Translations under genes and position numbers: made by a program | The notes under the pieces: model-generated | Databases searched by the model: none | Seen by the model: only the letters and a program-made list of their open reading frames with translations | Told to the model about the DNA's origin: nothing | Shown: one piece after another, positions 32,062 through 39,333 of the stretch | How the letters are laid out: every line of letters begins with the position of its first letter | How positions within the stretch are numbered: the stretch's first letter is position 1 | Assembly: GCA_910585435.1 (NCBI GenBank) | Contig: CAJUEJ010000033.1 | Location: forward strand, 1 to 42,084 | DNA from: an uncultured Hungatella sp. | GTDB lineage: Bacteria; Bacillota; Clostridia; Lachnospirales; Lachnospiraceae | DNA length: 42,084 nucleotides | Direction: 5' to 3'

Positions 32062-32907
32062 ATGACGTTTTATGAGATGATTGACGATTTATCCTATGCC
32101 CTGCAAAAGGAAAAGCTGGTGATTTTCGTAGGGGCAGGGGTGTCCAAGAATTCCGGCCTTCCCAGCTGGGGACAGATTGTTCAGGCTTTTGCCAAGGAAA
32201 TTGATTATCCTATGGAGGGGCGTCTGGCAACAGAGGAGTATATCCGGATTCCGCAGTATTACTACTGTATGGATGAGAGCGAGGGACACAGCGCCTACTA
32301 TTCCCTTTTAAGCTCCATGATACCTACGGACTGCCAGCCTAACCTTCTGGATTATCTGATTGTGACCCTGCGGCCCAAGCACATTGTGACAACCAATTTC
32401 GATACCCTGCTGGACCAGATTGCCAGGGATTACCAGATAGTCCGGGAGGACAGGGATTTGCTTACGGGGATTTCCGCTCACTATCTTTTAAAGCTTCACG
32501 GGGATATCCGGCAGCCGGAGAAGATGGTGTTTAAGGAAGACGATTATCTCCAGTATTCGGAGACCCACCGTCTCATGGAGACGTTTTTAAAATACCTGCT
32601 TATCGGACACGTGTTTTTGTTTGTGGGGTATTCTTTAAATGATTACAATCTGAAGACCTTTGTCAGCTGGATTGACAATATTGCAAAGGAAATGCATGTG
32701 AAGCAGAAAATGCACCGAAACTATCTGCTGTGCAGCAGCCTTCATGCAGGGAAAGAGTATTTAAGAAAGTATTATGAGGGGAAAGGGCTGGAGGTGATTG
32801 ATTTGTACCAGCTTCCCAAAGAGGTGGAGGAGAGGGCATGCCCGGTGCAGATTTCCGATGAGCTGGGACGCAGGACGTATGCGGTGCTGGATTTGCTCCA
32901 CCGGTGA
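32062..32907 (+). CDS. SIR2-like protein (possible NADase)
   Basis: A 281-residue SIR2-like protein. NAD-binding GAGVSKNSGLPSWGQ (24-38), TTNFDTLLD (110-118), LHGD (145-148) and FVGYSLNDYN (187-196) are the signatures of the SIR2_2 group, and the Asn and His needed for NAD cleavage in phage-defence SIR2 domains are present. There is no zinc-ribbon, so it is not a classical protein deacetylase. It follows the nucleotidyltransferase by 140 bases; the ribosome site is ACAGGAGGCTGCC. Many such stand-alone proteins have no known partner; antiphage action is by analogy. Confidence 0.82.
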   Translation: MTFYEMIDDLSYALQKEKLVIFVGAGVSKNSGLPSWGQIVQAFAKEIDYPMEGRLATEEYIRIPQYYYCMDESEGHSAYYSLLSSMIPTDCQPNLLDYLIVTLRPKHIVTTNFDTLLDQIARDYQIVREDRDLLTGISAHYLLKLHGDIRQPEKMVFKEDDYLQYSETHRLMETFLKYLLIGHVFLFVGYSLNDYNLKTFVSWIDNIAKEMHVKQKMHRNYLLCSSLHAGKEYLRKYYEGKGLEVIDLYQLPKEVEERACPVQISDELGRRTYAVLDLLHR

Positions 32908-33130
32908 GACAGGTTCTTTGCTGGCAGCCCTTCGGGAGTATCTCAACGGTTACCTTTGCAGCCTTCCTGCGGCCGGGAAGGAAAGGGCCTGCCCCAGGGG
33001 TACAAAAAAGTGGCAACAAAATGATAATTCCATACCGTAAATCCTTGATTCTAAGGGATTTTCACAGGAAAACAGGACGTATAATGATTATTTACAACGG
33101 TTTTCCTTCCATATTAAAATAGAAAATACT

Positions 33131-33542
33131 ATGAAGAAAAAAATGGTTCTTGACAAGGTGTTTGTACGGCTTGCGGTTCTGGTAACCATTCCTCTGATGG
33201 TTATGGGCATGATTTCCTGGATGACTTATATCCGGCAGGAATCGGAAAAAAATAATATGACAGTGGAGCTTTACACGGAAGAAATCAGCGGAGAATATGA
33301 GCAGCTGCTTTCCATGATAAAAAGATATTATATGGAATTTTCCGCCTCGGAAGGGTTCCGCCGCCTGATACAGCAAAAGGCCATTCCCTATCATATGCCT
33401 GCCCAGCTTCGTGAGGCCCAGAACGGAATGAAAGGCAATTCTCTGATTGATGGTTTTGTAGAAGACTATGAATTCTTGAATCTGTCCCAGGGCTGGATAT
33501 TAGATAATTATGGCCTGTTTCCCTATGGCGATTTGAAAAATA
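33131..33542 (+). pseudogene. N-terminal fragment of a membrane sensor / AraC-type regulator
   Basis: About 137 codons encode a short cytoplasmic start, a transmembrane segment (about 11-31, VRLAVLVTIPLMVMGMISWM) and an extracytoplasmic helical part (EEISGEYEQLLSMIKRYYMEF). This is how sensor kinases and membrane-anchored AraC regulators of sugar genes begin. After GDLKN the homology stops where an IS4-type fragment begins. No ribosome site is clear. The rest of the gene is not in the window. Confidence 0.55.
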
Positions 33543-33946
33543 AAGAACAGCCACGTAATCAATCGTGTAGCGAAGGCATACAGAAAAGAGCAATCCCTTC
33601 GAAAAAGCAAACTGTCAATTAGGGATACGATTCAAATTTTAATCGGAGCGGAGGGCGGCTCCCTTGCCAAAGAGCTCCATAGGGCAGGATGCGATGTGTC
33701 AGCCTCCGCTTTATCACAGCGCCGGGCACAGATTCCAGCCAAGGCATTCCGTGACATTTTCATGGGGTTCAATGAGGAGTGCTTTGACAGTGAAACCTTC
33801 CACGGATTCCGGATTCTGGCAGTGGACGGAACAGCGGCTTCTATCCCACACAACCCAAGGGCAGACAGCTTTGTGGTTCACTCCGGCGCGCCTAAGGGAT
33901 ATAACCAACTGCATATGACACCGCTGTATGATATACAAATATACAA
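33543..33946 (+). mobile_element. fragment of an IS4-type transposase
   Basis: One frame (different from the sensor fragment) reads HVINRVAKAYRKEQSLRKSK, RDTIQILIGAEGGSLAKELH, SALSQRRAQIPAKAFRDIF, FHGFRILAVDGTAASIPHN and GAPKGYNQLHMTPLYDI. It is the N-terminal region and first catalytic Asp (VDGT) of an IS4/IS1634-like DDE transposase. The start codon and the remaining two thirds of the gene are missing, and no terminal inverted repeats were found, so it is a dead fragment. Confidence 0.8.
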
Positions 33947-33999
33947 AAAAATATTCTGCTTTTGGAATTGTATAAACTATGGTATAATTATATTTAAAT

Positions 34000-34194
34000 G
34001 GAACTTGAACAAGACAACGATAAGCCGCTGTTTTATGCTGTCCTCAGTATTCCTGTCAACATACCCATTTTCAATGACGGCAATCCGTATCATGAGAAGC
34101 GGCAAAAGACCTTTTGACGCTTCTATCATTATATCGAATTTATCCGAAAAGAACGACACACGCCGTGCACCTGTAAAATACACTTGCCCCATCC
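34000..34194 (+). pseudogene. broken small ORF
   Basis: ATG 34000 (after a TATAAT box at 33980) opens MELEQDNDKPLFYAVLSIPV and then NIPIFNDGNPYHEKRQKTF before TGA. The same frame goes on as RFYHYIEFIRKERHTPCTCK to a second stop. The smooth continuation suggests a single nonsense change in a gene of at least 65 codons. I do not recognise the family. Confidence 0.4.
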
Positions 34195-34320
34195 ATGACA
34201 GAAAGTTCGTCGGGCGTCACAAGTTTTTTGTCACATTGTCAAGTGGTGAATTCAAAATTTTAATTCTCCATTGTTTTTATATGCGTTTTTTTGTAAAATC
34301 TTAAATCACTTTTTAAGATA

Positions 34321-34510
34321 CTAGTGTCTTGACCACATTATATTCAGCCAAACCTCCTTGTCTATTTGCCCATCTGCTGCGTTGGATTTTCTAGCCGTAG
34401 CCACCGCTACGCCGTCGAAAATCCGCCTTGCAGATGAACAAATATGCCCGATAAAGCGGGGCACGCTGTCCTGCGGAGTTTCGCCAGATATAATGCGATC
34501 AAGGCACTAG
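34321..34510. repeat. palindromic repeat, 190 bp
   Basis: The ends CTAGTGTCTTGACC and (reverse complement of the right end) CTAGTGCCTTGATC pair, as do CATTATAT, CATCTGC and GGATTTTC with their partners. The tip is CTAGCCGTAGCCACCGCTACGCC, followed by GTCG. The tip resembles the 38-kb element (GTAGGCACCACTACGCCGTCG) although the arms differ. Confidence 0.8.
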
Positions 34511-34554
34511 TACTGAATAATAAACATTATACATTATATGTAAGAGAGAGTTGT

Positions 34555-34583
34555 ATTGAATTTGCTGGAAACTTATGATACAA
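34555..34583 (+). promoter_or_regulatory. likely promoter of the dead GNAT gene
   Basis: TTGAAT and TACAAT are spaced by 17 bases just beyond the palindromic repeat. Confidence 0.4.
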
Positions 34584-34645
34584 TTCAGAGTAATAAATCG
34601 AGATTGTAGAAGAAATATTAGTTAAATAACAGTAGGAGTAACGGG

Positions 34646-35062
34646 ATGACAGTGAAATTTATGGAGAAACAAGATAAGAATTTTGTGATGAGTATTGATA
34701 AGCATGTTAATGATACGGAGTATAAGAAACGTGTTTATACAAAAACAGGTTATATAATGTTGGAAAAAGATGTTCCGATGGCCATGATGCATTATAGTGT
34801 TTTGTGGGATAATCTTCCTTTTTTGAACTTTATTTTTGTTATGTAAAAATATAGAAACAAGGGATTTGCTTCACAGGCACTTGCTTTTTGGGAAAATGAT
34901 ATGAAACAGCAGGGTTATAAGATGACTTTGATTTCAACACAGGCTGATGAGGAAGCACAACATTTATATAGAAAACTTGGGTATATTGATTGTGGTGGAT
35001 TGGTATTTAATCATACGCCATTTGACCAACCTATGGAATTGTTTTTCAGAAAAGTTTTGTAG
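34646..35062 (+). pseudogene. GNAT acetyltransferase gene with in-frame stop
   Basis: ATG 34646 follows AGTAGGAGTAACGGG. The first 66 codons stop at TAA 34844. The same frame continues KYRNKGFASQALAFWENDM (acetyl-CoA loop), LISTQADEEAQHLYRKLGY and ends at TAG 35060. All the parts of a 138-residue GNAT enzyme are thus present, split by one nonsense codon just before the cofactor loop. AT-rich like its neighbours. Confidence 0.8.
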
Positions 35063-35201
35063 AAGACAACTTCAAATTTATCGTGGAGTCATCAATTATG
35101 GATAACTTCCCGTCTTGGCACTTTGACGAAGGATTTAGAAAAAAGAGCGTCAGCAACCCTAATCTTAAAAGGGAGAATCTGAATTAAAACAGGGGATAAA
35201 A

Positions 35202-36221
35202 ATGAAAAGACCATATGTTAATTTGAACAGTGAAAATATTGTCAGTGAATTATTAGGTGCCCTTCATAAATCGCTTGATAAATTTACTAGCCTAAAAGGT
35301 GTGGTTGGTATAATTTTAGATGGGGGATTGTCAAGAGGGTACGGTGATTTTCTTTCAGAAATTGATGTAGTTATATACTTAAACCAAACGAGCTTTTTGG
35401 AGCATAAAGAGGGTAGATGTCCATTTGCACTTGGAATCACAATGATTGATGGATATTTATATGATATCAAATCAGTTAATTATCAAGAGGAACTAAAAAG
35501 AGAGCTTGGTTTCGTTGAACAATGGGATTTATCATATGCAAAGATTCTATATGACCCCGAGGGCAAAATGGCAGATTATATAAGTAAAAAAATTTCTCCT
35601 CCTGTTGATATTTCAAGAGCCAGTGGTCTATTATGGAGCGCTTACTGGAGTTATAAACTAGCTGGGGATATATGGATACACAGGCAGGATATATTACAAG
35701 GACACTATGTTTTCAATAGTGCAATCAAGCCATTGATTAGTGCGTTGTTCATTGCAAATAAAGAATATATTCCTCACGATAAATGGCTTGTTCATATGAG
35801 CAGAAGCCTGTTGTGGAAACCTGATGACTGGGATACACTGCTTCTGGGAGCTATGAACACAGGAGACTTCTCTTTACAGAGTCTTATTGACAGACAACAA
35901 TGTATGGAGAAACTTTGGAATGAAATCAATCGCAAATTATGTGTTATGTCGGATTTTTATAACCAGTTAGACTTTGTGCAAAAATCCAACTATGAATCAC
36001 TGATAAAGTTAATTACTAAAGAGGAATATACCATAGACGAATGGTTGTCTGTTGAGAGCTTAGAATCACTGAACTACGAACCATTTCACTCCTTATTTCA
36101 GAGAGTTGGCGACAAGGTTATTTTTAATAAAAGTCGTTTGTTATCGCTAAAGCCAGATGATATGTATATTTGGATGTACCAAATCGCAAATGAGGTAAGA
36201 AAAAAGTTGTGTACTCACTAA
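35202..36221 (+). CDS. DUF4037-type nucleotidyltransferase
   Basis: A 339-residue protein with a nucleotidyltransferase-like core, ILDGGLSRGYGDFLSEIDVVIYL (about 38-60). The G-S-x-G and a D-x-V pair resemble the aminoglycoside-nucleotidyltransferase fold, and a helical C-terminal half (DIWIHRQDILQGHYVFNSAI, LLWKPDDWDTLLLGA) matches DUF4037-like proteins. Only one acidic residue of the metal pair is certain. Substrate unknown. The ribosome site is ACAGGGGATAAAA. Base composition is more AT-rich than the housekeeping genes, so it was probably acquired. Confidence 0.6.
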   Translation: MKRPYVNLNSENIVSELLGALHKSLDKFTSLKGVVGIILDGGLSRGYGDFLSEIDVVIYLNQTSFLEHKEGRCPFALGITMIDGYLYDIKSVNYQEELKRELGFVEQWDLSYAKILYDPEGKMADYISKKISPPVDISRASGLLWSAYWSYKLAGDIWIHRQDILQGHYVFNSAIKPLISALFIANKEYIPHDKWLVHMSRSLLWKPDDWDTLLLGAMNTGDFSLQSLIDRQQCMEKLWNEINRKLCVMSDFYNQLDFVQKSNYESLIKLITKEEYTIDEWLSVESLESLNYEPFHSLFQRVGDKVIFNKSRLLSLKPDDMYIWMYQIANEVRKKLCTH

Positions 36222-36345
36222 AAACGGGCTTATAAATTACATTGCAGGCAACAAATTGGAATTAACCGAGCAAGGTGATGGATGATTTTTGGACAATCGT
36301 TTAAGTAAGCAGTGACAGGGGATTTGGAGAGGAAATATAGAAAAT

Positions 36346-36879
36346 ATGGAAATAAAGGTTAGAATTGCAGAAGAAAAAGATGTGGAACGAGTTGCCATGC
36401 TGTATGAAGGACTTCATGATTATCTGGAAACTCATGAAAATCATCCTAGATGGATACGCGGAATTTATCCAACTAAGGCAGATGCACAGGAAGGATTTGG
36501 GAAAGGCTGGTTATATGTAGCTGAGATAGATGGGCAGTTGGCAGGAAGTGTAATTTATCTTCATGAGCAAGGAGAAGTTTACAACCAAGTAAAATGGCCT
36601 AAAGAAATACCTGGGGACAATGTATATGTGATTCATGTATTGGCAGTCCATCCGGATTTTTTTAGAATGGGAGTAGGAACGGCGCTTCTTGATTATGCGT
36701 GCAGCATGGGCAGAGAAAATGGAGTAGGAGCAGTGCGGCTTGATGTGTATGAGAAAAATTATTCAGCGATACATTTATATGAAAGCTGCGGATTTTTATA
36801 TCGTGGGACGATTGATTTGGGACTAGGAGAATTGTATGGCTTAAAGTGGTATTATGTCTATGAAAAAATTTTAATATAG
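36346..36879 (+). CDS. GNAT acetyltransferase
   Basis: A 177-residue N-acetyltransferase. The N-terminal VRIAEEKDVERVAMLYEGLHDYL, the beta4 strand NVYVIHVLAVHPDFFRMGVGTALLDYA (cofactor loop R-x-G-V-G-T-A) and LYESCGFLYRGTIDLGL are clear. Length is normal. Substrate unknown. It is part of the AT-rich 34.6-36.9 kb block and follows GGAGAGGAAATATAG. A strong terminator stands 4 bases after it. Confidence 0.85.
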   Translation: MEIKVRIAEEKDVERVAMLYEGLHDYLETHENHPRWIRGIYPTKADAQEGFGKGWLYVAEIDGQLAGSVIYLHEQGEVYNQVKWPKEIPGDNVYVIHVLAVHPDFFRMGVGTALLDYACSMGRENGVGAVRLDVYEKNYSAIHLYESCGFLYRGTIDLGLGELYGLKWYYVYEKILI

Positions 36880-36882
36880 AAA

Positions 36883-36926
36883 AAAGCTCACCTGTTTGTT
36901 TTGATATGGCAGGTGGGCTTTTTCCT
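36883..36926 (+). terminator. strong intrinsic terminator after GNAT
   Basis: AAAGCTCACCTG pairs with CAGGTGGGCTTT (one G-T pair), followed by TTTCCTTT. Confidence 0.88.
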
Positions 36927-37280
36927 TTGTCATAGAAGCGATTGTCTTAATGACATTGGGCAGGAGCATATTCCTTATATTGATGTGGGAGCATTGACAA
37001 GAGCTGCCTGCTGCCAGGCAGCTGAAAGCCATGATGAGATAGGGAGACCTAGGGATGCTGCACTTGGTTATGCTGCACCGGTGAGGGTGGAATGATAACA
37101 GTACCTCCCCATCGTTACCAGACGGTTTATGAAAGAAAGCTTCCGGCTCGCACCGGAGGCTGGTAAACAATGTTTCTCTGGCGCACACTGTAAAGCGTTT
37201 TACAGATATATTATACGCAATAGCAGGAGAAAAGCAACCCTATTTTGTCATGTAAATTACGATTATAAACCGATTACCGG
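36927..37280. other. gene-free spacer with one hairpin
   Basis: One plus-strand frame up to 37095 looks partly protein-like (GQEHIPYIDVGALTRAAC) but has no start or ribosome site and may be a relic. A hairpin AGCTTCCGG / CCGGAGGCT stands at 37138-37161. Nothing else was recognised. Confidence 0.35.
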
Positions 37281-37323
37281 TTGACAAGGAAATAAATATG
37301 GTTTAAAATTAGAATAATTCTAA
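37281..37323 (+). promoter_or_regulatory. promoter with Per/Fur-type box
   Basis: TTGACA (37281) and TAAAAT (37304) have a 17-base spacer. The perfect 15-base palindrome TTAGAATAATTCTAA at 37309-37323 overlaps the end of the -10 box. It is two changes from the PerR consensus TTATAATNATTATAA, so the regulator it precedes probably represses itself. Confidence 0.85.
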
Positions 37324-37337
37324 AAGAGGGTGAGAAT

Positions 37338-37733
37338 GTGACCCGGTATGCAGAGAGAATATGGAAGTTAATCTCCCAGTCCCGGACGCATATGACGGCG
37401 GAGCAGATTTTTCTTGAATTAAAAAAGGAAGAGCCTAAAGTGGTTTTGGCTACGGTATATAACAATGTAAACGGGCTCTGCAGAGAGGGAAGGATTCGGA
37501 GAATATCTGTAGAGGGACAGCCGGACCGGTACGATAAGATTCAGAGGCACGACCATTTGGTATGCAGGGAATGCGGCAGATTGTCGGATATATCTTTTCA
37601 GGATTTGACAGAAAATCTGGAGGAGCAGCTGGGGGAAAGTATTCTGTCCTATGATTTAAGGGTGTTCTATATCTGTCCCCGGTGCAGGGAGAGGAATATG
37701 GTTAAAAATAGTAACAGTTCAGGGGTTATCTGA
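37338..37733 (+). CDS. Fur-family regulator, PerR type
   Basis: A 131-residue metal-dependent repressor. The winged helix (about residues 5-65) has MTAEQIFLELKKEEPKVVLATVYNNVNGL. The sensing region YDKIQRHDHLVCRECGRLSDI and the zinc cysteines CRECG...CPRC follow. The peroxide-type rather than iron-type role is inferred from the Per-like box upstream and rubrerythrin downstream. The start is GTG 37338 after GAGGGTGAG. The gene ends 39 bases before rubrerythrin. Confidence 0.87.
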   Translation: MTRYAERIWKLISQSRTHMTAEQIFLELKKEEPKVVLATVYNNVNGLCREGRIRRISVEGQPDRYDKIQRHDHLVCRECGRLSDISFQDLTENLEEQLGESILSYDLRVFYICPRCRERNMVKNSNSSGVI

Positions 37734-37742
37734 ACTGTTACT
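37710..37742. promoter_or_regulatory. perfect hairpin between the PerR-like gene and rubrerythrin
   Basis: AGTAACAGTTCAG pairs perfectly with CTGAACTGTTACT around a 7-base loop, covering the stop codon of the regulator. There is no proper T tract, so it may stabilise or separate the two parts of the transcript rather than end it. Confidence 0.55.
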
Positions 37743-37772
37743 AAAAATAATGAATAAAGGGGAGGAATTATC

Positions 37773-38309
37773 ATGAACAAATACGCAGGAACACAGACAG
37801 AGAAGAATCTGGAGGCAGCATTTGCCGGGGAGTCCCAGGCACGGAACAAGTATACATACTTTGCTTCCGTGGCGAAAAAGGAAGGGTATGAGCAGATTTC
37901 TTCCCTGTTTTTAAAGACCGCGGACAATGAGAAAGAGCATGCCAAGATGTGGTTCAAGGAGTTAAGCGGAATCGGGAATACCAGCCAGAATCTGGCGGCT
38001 GCGGCTGACGGCGAGAACTACGAGTGGACCGACATGTATGAGGGCTTTGCAAAGACTGCCGAGGAAGAGGGATTCCCGGAGCTGGCGGCTAAATTCCGTC
38101 TGGTAGGGGCCATTGAGAAGCATCATGAGGAGAGATACCGTGCCCTTTTGAAAAATGTGGAGACAGCACAAGTTTTTGCCAAGAGTGAGGTGAAGGTGTG
38201 GGAGTGCCGCAACTGCGGACACATTGCAGTGGGAACCAAGGCGCCGGAAGTATGTCCCACCTGCAATCATCCCCAGAGCTATTTTGAGGTGAGCGCAGAG
38301 AATTATTAA
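37773..38309 (+). CDS. rbr: rubrerythrin
   Basis: A 178-residue cytoplasmic peroxidase that reduces hydrogen peroxide in anaerobes. The ferritin-like diiron domain has EKNLEAAFAGESQARNKYTYFA, EKEHAKMW and IEKHHEERY. The C-terminal rubredoxin domain has CRNCGH and CPTCNHP. Length is normal for the short rubrerythrins. The start follows AAAGGGGAGGAATTATC. Placed directly behind the PerR-like gene, it is probably induced when the repressor is oxidised. Confidence 0.96.
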   Translation: MNKYAGTQTEKNLEAAFAGESQARNKYTYFASVAKKEGYEQISSLFLKTADNEKEHAKMWFKELSGIGNTSQNLAAAADGENYEWTDMYEGFAKTAEEEGFPELAAKFRLVGAIEKHHEERYRALLKNVETAQVFAKSEVKVWECRNCGHIAVGTKAPEVCPTCNHPQSYFEVSAENY

Positions 38310-38326
38310 GTCTGGCCGGCATCAGG

Positions 38327-38493
38327 CTAGTACTGCCTTGCGGAAATTCCAGTGAATTAAGCATCCGCTGCCTACGCCCTCTGCACGCCTGCAAAGCTAG
38401 ACGTAGGCACCACTACGCCGTCGCTTTGCAGACGCACAGATGACGCAGACATCAGGCACTTAATTCACCGTTATTTCCGCAAGTCAGTACTAG
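38327..38493. repeat. palindromic repeat, 167 bp, best preserved copy
   Basis: It begins CTAGTACTG and ends CAGTACTAG. The left arm CTTGCGGAAAT...GTGAATTAAG pairs with CTTAATTCAC...ATTTCCGCAAG, and CTGCAAAGC with GCTTTGCAG nearer the tip. The tip is GTAGGCACCACTAC. The RNA would fold into one long hairpin. It sits between the rubrerythrin stop and its terminator. Confidence 0.9.
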
Positions 38494-38506
38494 GAAGAGT
38501 CCAGAC

Positions 38507-38546
38507 ACAGGCCGTATGGGAAGAGAAATCCTGTACGGCTGTTTTG
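38507..38546 (+). terminator. terminator of rubrerythrin
   Basis: CAGGCCGTA pairs with TACGGCTG (one bulge) around a 17-base loop, followed by TTTTGATTTC. It is separated from rubrerythrin by the palindromic repeat. Confidence 0.7.
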
Positions 38547-38637
38547 ATTTCTAAAGGAGTGTGGTAAAAGGATACAAAAAGGATATATTGGAGTGGTAAA
38601 GTGAAACCATCAACAAATAGGATAACGGAGAGCGCAG

Positions 38638-39333
38638 ATGGAAGAACGTTTTTTGGGACAGAAGCTTTTAATCGTGGAGGATGATGCTCTGCTTGGGGAG
38701 GCGGCCGCCGATTATTTTACCGGCAAGGGCTGGAAGGTATGGACAGAGGAGAACGGGCTGGGGGCTTTGGCAGTGCTGGAAAGGGAGAGCTTTCATCTGA
38801 TTCTTATGGATGTGATGATGCCTGGGATGGATGGATTTTCCCTGTGCCGGAAGATAAGGGAGGAAAGCGACGTGCCCATTATTTTTATTACGGCCCGTGT
38901 GCTGGAGGAGGATAAGTTAAACGGCTATTCTCTGGGAGCAGACGATTATGTGACCAAGCCTTTTTCTCTTCCGGTATTGTACGCCAAGGCCATGGCTCTG
39001 ACAGGAAGGGTTATGGGAAAGGCAGGGGGAGAGGGGGTTTTTCTTGAGGCTGGGGATTTAAAAGCGGATGTGAGAAAACGCCAGGTGTGGAGAGGAAGCC
39101 AGCTTTTATCTCTTCCTCCGAAAGAGTATGACATGCTTTTGTTCTTCCTTGAGAATCCGGGCCGAATCTTTAACAGGGAGCAGCTGTTAATCCGTTTCTG
39201 GGGCTATGAGTTTGACGGAAATCAGCGTGTGGTTGACAATCACATCAAGAAGCTGCGCAAGGCCATAGGCTCCTGCGGCTGTACCATTGAGACTGTGCGC
39301 AAATCCGGGTATCGTCTGGAGGTGGGAAAATGA
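38638..39333 (+). CDS. OmpR-family response regulator
   Basis: A 231-residue two-component regulator. The receiver domain has the acidic pocket VEDD, phosphoacceptor D58 in LMDVMMPGMDGF, T85 and K107 in VTKPFS. The C-terminal OmpR/PhoB winged helix has LPPKEYDMLLFFLENPGRIFNREQLL and VVDNHIKKLRKAIG. The ATG follows GGAGAGCAG. The last four bases overlap the kinase start (ATGA), so both are translated together. Confidence 0.93.
   Translation: MEERFLGQKLLIVEDDALLGEAAADYFTGKGWKVWTEENGLGALAVLERESFHLILMDVMMPGMDGFSLCRKIREESDVPIIFITARVLEEDKLNGYSLGADDYVTKPFSLPVLYAKAMALTGRVMGKAGGEGVFLEAGDLKADVRKRQVWRGSQLLSLPPKEYDMLLFFLENPGRIFNREQLLIRFWGYEFDGNQRVVDNHIKKLRKAIGSCGCTIETVRKSGYRLEVGK

Noticed and set aside
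36901..37095. 64-codon ORF after the GNAT terminator
   Set aside because: It begins inside the terminator hairpin with no ribosome site. At best a relic.
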